Shown piece by piece: positions 58,436-64,000 of a stretch of DNA of 64,000 nt (positions are counted from its first letter, which is position 1; every line of letters starts with the position of its first letter). The stretch is taken from the NCBI RefSeq assembly GCF_036588685.1, contig NW_026963295.1, positions 4,712,001-4,776,000 of the forward strand, given 5' to 3'. This stretch comes from Mytilus trossulus. Lineage: Eukaryota; Mollusca; Bivalvia; Mytilida; Mytilidae. The notes under the pieces were generated by a model, which saw only the letters and a program-made list of their open reading frames with translations, did no database searches and was not told where the DNA came from. Made by a program: the position numbers and the translations under genes.

Positions 58436-61400
58436 GTAGAGCCAATTTGCCGGCAATTTGTTTCTTTCGATAAGATAGGTAAATCATGTTTTAAATAGCC
58501 CGATAGATGCTAATTATAGTACATGAAAATACGTCACATCATCTATTTTCATACCTTGAACAGGTGTTCCTACAAAAACAAGGCCCAGACTATTGAATTT
58601 TTAATATTGATTTTATTTTATTATTAACATCCTTTATGCAAGCATACCACGTAACTTGACAAGGAGCCACATGATATCGAACAAATTCAAATCGTGATTT
58701 TCTCATTCTGAATATATGTTTATCTGTATATACGTATTTGTCTTTTAAGGTTTTGTCGTCTATAAGATAATGATATGATAATACATGTATATATTTTAAC
58801 CGGAGACCATCTTACATCAGTTGGTCATAGATCACCCTGTGTTACTAGCACATGTTATATTTACTTTTCTGTCATTTTAACAAATCGGCCCTTCGTTTTG
58901 ATACAGATGCAACAGCTTCTTGATCTTTTACCTACAATCTCGATTTGTAGTGTAACTGATTTGTTCTCTTGTGTTGTTTTATTTTCTGATGACAAAGGTA
59001 CCGGTGTAGGGACGGTGGTAAAAAAATAAGTTCTAGTATATATACAGTTTGTGAACTGGCGGCATAATTGTTGTTAACTGCATTTGTTACCTATAATACC
59101 ATGTTCAAAAAAGGTTCAGAAAAATGTTTTTTTTTGTTGTTTTGAAACTTGTATACAATGGCCTTATTTTAAGTTATGTGTATATTACACGCGCAACACG
59201 TAGGCTTCATTTCTATAGAATTATTTCTAGTGTTATTGGTTATGTACAGGCACCTACATCAGTTTGACGGCAGTAGTCCCTTGAATATATGTAATAAATG
59301 TAAACACATGAATAGAAAGTAAGTCAAGCGTATGGACAGTCATAGGGTTGCACACAATAAGTGATACATTATTTTTTCTTTGATACATGTAAAATGATAT
59401 ACTAGTAAATTCTATAGTCAAAATGAACCATAATGACTCCATGAATTAAGCAAACATCCGAAAAAATATGATAGAAACATTAAAATTTAATATAACAACA
59501 CAAAAAAAGGCAATTATTCTGAGCGAGATTCGAACCCTTTCTTCAAAACCATCATTTATAAGTAGTTCTGTGGTCTTTTTTTATATCTTTATTATATTTA
59601 CAATCTATATATACATATCACAGTTTACAATTACAATTACACATAAATGAACAGATTGTAAATATTTATCGTCCTTTCTCTGAAATGAAAATGTTCTAAG
59701 TTTATACAATCTATATATTCCCTTATTTTATTTTCCCCTTAAATGACTTTCTTATAATTAACTTGCTAATACTTTAATCTTCTACTTTTCTACTTTTTCT
59801 ATTTTTTTTTTTTTTTTTTTTAACTTTTTCACAATTTTGAGATAAAATGATAAAAACAACAGTTAAACTATTACAAGAAGAGAAAAAAAAATCGGAAATG
59901 TTTATACATACACAAATGATCTATTTTAATTAATGTTGGTTGTTTAAGAAAAAATAAAAAAAAATTATGGTCTGGAAACCAACCGTTTTTTTTTGTTTTT
60001 TTTTTTTAAGTCGTTCTGTGCTCTACTGGTGGAGCTACGGCGATACTTATCGTTATACCATTTAATAAGAAGCTATATCGGTACAATGTATCGATGTTAC
60101 AATTTTTTCTTTAAAATGTTGTTTTTTATGTAATAAGGACACACTAAACCAATTTTATTTTTGAGGGAAAAAGTAGTATGAATAACAACAGTCATAAAAA
60201 GCATAACTTTTTTTTGGTTTGAAATGATTTTCTGGGGGGATTCCCTGTTTTTTTCACCTAAAAACACCCGAAAATCCGAATATTGGACTTTCTTCCTTTT
60301 GAGGGTTAAATTAACTATTGATCACACATATCATAATATATGTAAATCGAGATATTGATCAAAAAGCATTTTTATTTTCAGTTTTTATATTAAATTTTAT
60401 TCTGTCGGGACTTTTTGAAATTGGCCCTTCTGTGAAAAAAAACCCGGCAAATTGGCCCTACCTCTTTTCTTTTTCTGCGAAAAATATTACATCATGTGTA
60501 ATAGTTTACAATTTAATTGAAGTATTCTGACAAAAGCGTGAAATTTGTGTCTTTGTGCTGTTTTCTGCTCATTGGTCGAGTTGTTGGGTCTTTGACACAA
60601 TTCCTGTTTCCATTCTTAATTCTTATGTTGAGTTCAGAATGTAGATTTGTTTTCAATTCTGGGACACCTTGATCACTACACAATATAAACCAATTTTAGC
60701 AACAAAACAGCAAAGCCTATACCAAAAAGTGCCAATATAAAAATGAGAAGATGTAGTTCGATTTGCTAATGCTGTAACTATCCATTGGATACAAAATAAA
60801 GTGGATGTACGCTAAACAAGTCAATCAGCAGTCTGATTTGTTATTAAAAATGATAAACAATAAGAGCTTGAAGAAAAAAAAAACTATGCTTTAATTTCAT
60901 TTATTTTTTGTTCTGTTTAATATTGTTAAGGTTAGAATTCACGCAGAGGCTTTATACATATCAACTGCCGTAATTTATGTCTTGCATTTCTGTGATTGAC
61001 AACAAGGATTTCTGCTGGTTGATATTCGGTTTAAACGATTTGTTAGGGAACGACCATTTAACTTCAAAAAGAGGGGAGGTTAGGCAATTCTTTAAAAATA
61101 TTCTGATCTCAAATTTGATGAGGAAAAATGATTCTGGTCAAGCAGATGACAAAAATGCAGATTCCCCCCATACAGTGTACCACCGAAACATAACTCTCCT
61201 CCACCTTGAAGTTAGATGATTGCTCCCTTATTTATAATAATTATAATTCGACAAAAAATATATAATTCTATTTAGTTTGCCTTGTAAGATGAATGAAATG
61301 GTACTGGTACTTCCATATCTACATGATCTATCTTACAATGTCCAAATTTCCATAAAAAATAATGAAATTTAAAAAATAATATAATAAAATACCGGAATTA

Positions 61401-61870
61401 AATAAAATGTTTTTCAATTTTCTTTGAAATTCAATACCTGCAGATTATCTGAGAAATATCATAAATTATAATTATTAGAATAAAAAAAACATGCTATAAT
61501 TTTTAACGTTGATATAAGCAGATGATTAATGTTCCGCCATTAGTATTTGAAGGCGGTAAATAACACTACAGGGATAACTCAGGTATAACTCAGTTAAAAT
61601 CAGCCTAACGTTTAATCATGTTCTATAATTTATTAAGGTTAACTATCAAATTGTTCAAAATAAGTGTTTGTCAAACTTCTATATATTCAATGAAATTTTT
61701 GAAAGAAAGTATATGGTTCATTATTTTTTCAAAGTATTATTATATGAAAAGGACATAGTAAATATTTTTAAGTTTTAAGTTTTATAAAAATCAAACGAAC
61801 CAAATGTTTGTTCAAGGTGTTTGGTACTACCTGAAGAATAAATAATCATTTTGATTTAAAAATAAAAATG
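58436..61870. other. Intergenic, no gene supported
   Basis: AT-rich, with T and A runs near 59805 and 60000. Frames at 58775-59029 and 60977-61219 have no recognised similarity. A fragment TTGGTCGAGTTGTTGGGTCTTTGACACAATTCC near 60575 belongs to the 30030-30300 family. Confidence 0.4.
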
Positions 61871-61873
61871 ACA

Positions 61874-63032
61874 TTATTTGGTGTAGTTTTTCCACAGTTC
61901 ATTCACGATTTCTCCAGCGACAACCTGATTGACTTTATTACTCAGCATCCATATTAGAAAAACTCCATCCCGACGCAAATAGCTATGAACAAAGTTTTTT
62001 TGTGATTCCGTCAAGTGTTCTGGAATTTTCTGGTACATTCCAGTACGAACGCCATCTACTGTAAGAAACTTTTGTACATAGACCTCTGCTCGATATGGCA
62101 AAAATGTAGATACCAAGTTATACAGGAAGTAGATGGCGTTTATAATCGTCATAACAACCAAAAGGAACCAATTTGCTATGAATATTTTCTCACTGAATAG
62201 ATTGATCGGCAATGAACATTGTACAGTCCATGTTTGTACATTCGTCATTTGTCGTAATTCAAAATCACAAAACGTAACAATTGGAAATCTGTTTGGGTCC
62301 AACAAAGTATCTCCCATAGTAGCGCGTTTGAGAATATCAGGCCCTAGTGTTTTAAATCTTATTCCAAGGATACTGTCTACTATAAATATTTGACATAAAG
62401 CAGTTGCTGCATACAATAATGAAGTAAGAAGAAATATAAGTACAATATAATTTCCCTTGTGGATCCCCATAGCAGCAATAGTTTCATTCGTTTGTTCCAT
62501 ATTTCTATGCCTCGTTGTCACGCGATTCCGAATTTTTAAGTATTTTTCAAAATATTCAACAGTACCATTTAACGATTCAATACGTTCTTTTCCATACTTG
62601 TATGATATTTCGTTTGAAATTTTAATAATTTTTTTAATATTCAAAGACGAGTAACCACTAAAACCCTTCCAGAACAATCTTGGCACATAAAATAAAACGG
62701 CCTGGAAAAGTAAAATAATAGGAGTCCATTGGTAATATGGAATTTCAGTTTCATGTCTCAAATATTTGTCATTCGGAATTGTAGAATTAAAATCGATGAC
62801 GTAAGTATTTCGGACCCAACAATAACTGTCGATATAGGCTCTTTGGTATTTGGTAAATTGAGCAGGACACCAGCACTGAATCGGGTTACCAACATATAGC
62901 TTTGTACTAACGGCTATCGCGACGGCAATGAAAAAGATCAGACAACCAGACCGATTTAATTGATGAATCCGTGAATCGTCTGTTAAATCCTTTATTCCCG
63001 CCAATTTTTTCGCTAGTTCAAAGTCGTTGATC
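61874..63032 (-). CDS. Innexin (gap-junction/hemichannel protein), main exon; first exon not found
   Basis: A continuous frame on the - strand encodes about 386 residues of a four-pass innexin. Visible features are TM1 near the start (GCLIFFIAVAIAVSTKLYV), the first extracellular loop with cysteines in QCWCPAQFT and SYCWV, the YYQWTP signature before TM2, TM3 (YIVLIFLLTSLLYAATALC), the second loop with CDFELRQM and QCSLP cysteines, TM4 (WFLLVVMTIINAIYFLYNLV), and a cytoplasmic tail ending in a GVFLIWMLSNKVNQVVAGEIV segment. The frame has no ATG at its 5' end: it begins with TTG at 63046, and a good acceptor TTTGATTTCAG ends at 63033. The coding exon therefore starts at 63032 in phase 2 and a short upstream exon must supply the start. 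The stop is at 61874-61876. Innexins assemble in the plasma membrane into gap junctions or hemichannels. Confidence 0.93.
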
Positions 63033-63054
63033 CTGAAATCAAACAATAATGATA

Positions 63055-63096
63055 ACTATATAATGATAATGATAATGATAATGATAATGATAATGA
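63055..63096. repeat. TAATGA hexanucleotide microsatellite
   Basis: Uninterrupted TAATGA iterations lie in the presumed first intron of the innexin gene, just upstream of its acceptor. Confidence 0.95.
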
Positions 63097-63776
63097 GGAA
63101 GGATGGATAAGGAATATAAAAGGAGGAATCGTTATTTAAAAACACGAGAAAGAAGGATAATCCTAGTCAAGGTGTCGTTCAAATAGTTGCAGAACCACAT
63201 GCCGGTTTACTGACAAAGGTAATCAAATAAAGAGAGTTTGATGCCTTATGTTGAATTAAAAGTGCAGAAGTTGCACCTCAACATAAATTACTATTGATAG
63301 CTTGCATTACCTGGGGCCTTAAGTCTGCGTACCCCTGCAGGATATGTTCCTGACACCTTGCTACTACTCTGACCATGGCAAATGTAAATCTTGCGAAGGA
63401 AAATTGAACTGTTTTTAAGTTCTCGTTGTTTGTCACATGACTACACATAACTTTATCGGCACTACGTCTTTGATGGAACATGTGTGGGTTTTACATTTAT
63501 CAGCCTCGCTTCGATATACAGTAACATGCTTCATACATTTTTTCTCTTTTTTTTTTTTTTTTATCATTAACGAACAGGAACCAACTCATCACAGAGATAA
63601 AGAAGAACACGGATTGATGCTTGGAAACTTTTTTCGGATTTAATCTCCATGAAATTCGCGTAGGGTATTTTCGCGATAAAAAAAACCCAGAAATTATACA
63701 CATTTATTACCAGATATACAACATACTTTTTACCATAATACAAGCCCCGAACAAGATTTTTACTTGAAGTACACAT
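63097..63776. other. Upstream of innexin exon, first exon not recognised
   Basis: A - strand frame at 63278-63481 contains a CAG|GTAATG donor-like site near 63312, but its phase (0) does not fit the phase-2 acceptor at 63033, so it was not joined. The other frames are over T-rich DNA. Confidence 0.4.
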
Positions 63777-63912
63777 CAAGCCATTTTAAAAGGGGGGTCC
63801 CAACACAGTATAAAGGGTGGAATTCCAGCTATATGTTCCCATTCAAATGCATTGATTGGCACAAAAAAGACTCCAAACCCAGGAACCCCTCCCCCATCCC
63901 GGATCCGCCAAT
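63777..63912. mobile_element. MITE-like repeat, copy of 28282-28432
   Basis: From AAGCCATTTTAAAAGGGGGGTCCCAACACAG through CCCATTCAAATGCATTGATTGGC to CCCGGATCCGCCAATGAC. The left GGCGGATC end is missing and the right end is intact. Confidence 0.75.
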
Positions 63913-64000
63913 GACATATAGATTATGATACACAGGTGTGCATGCTTGTTCGTTCCACTGACTGTTGTAGAAGTCTCTTAGTAAATCTCGTTGTCAATAC

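Noticed and set aside
63278-63481. Candidate first exon of the innexin gene
   Set aside because: Its donor-like site ends a codon in phase 0, whereas the acceptor of the main exon needs phase 2, and the peptide has no innexin N-terminal character.

Overview
The window looks like nuclear DNA of a bivalve mollusc, most likely a mussel (Mytilus-like). The evidence is AT-rich DNA, GT-AG introns, an innexin gene, secreted and ER-type EF-hand genes, and many short dispersed repeats of kinds I associate with mussel genomes. The species is an inference and no search was run. True coding sequence is sparse: four genes are supported, all protein-coding. Most of the rest is repeat.

Region 1 (1-10,800): a decayed block of Polinton/Maverick-type capsid genes (about 0.99-6.13 kb) lies between two arrays of one ~368-bp satellite. 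The arrays are in opposite orientation: about two units on the left and about eleven on the right. Inside the block a 1.53-kb segment is tandemly duplicated. No polymerase, integrase, ATPase or protease gene was recognised. The last satellite unit carries a 592-bp MITE-like insertion with a TTAA target duplication.

Region 2 (13.3-23.8 kb, + strand): a four-exon gene for a 543-residue secreted protein. It has a signal peptide, a symmetric six-cysteine motif, two canonical EF-hand loops, a Ser/Asp-rich tract and a long acidic amphipathic repeat region. It is a candidate shell-matrix or other extracellular calcium-handling protein. Its 7.5-kb third intron holds dispersed repeats and a foldback palindrome.

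Region 3 (29.3-38.1 kb): two small paralogous genes lie head to head. Each has two exons, a signal peptide, two EF-hands and a C-terminal HDEL, and they share a 0.9-kb intergenic region. They look like free-standing ER-lumen EF-hand proteins resembling the C-terminal half of FKBP7/14. Their introns hold a pearl-like tandem-core element, tRNA-headed repeats and other dispersed repeats.

Region 4 (38.1-50.9 kb): repeats. These include a metazoan-type SINE, a degenerate tRNA-Arg(UCU)-like sequence, a second locus of the ~440-bp tRNA-headed repeat, a cluster of palindromes built on TCCCATGGGA, and copies of a ~160-bp repeat family in both orientations.

Region 5 (50.9-58.3 kb): a satellite array of seven ~1.09-kb units. 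Each unit contains about 28 degenerate 25-bp monomers plus ~0.39 kb of unrelated sequence, which makes it a higher-order repeat.

Region 6 (61.9-63.0 kb, - strand): the main exon of an innexin gene, whose first exon was not found. Of the supported genes, two EF-hand paralogs form a linked pair. The acidic EF-hand gene is nearby but does not share their exon structure, so a functional link is only speculation.
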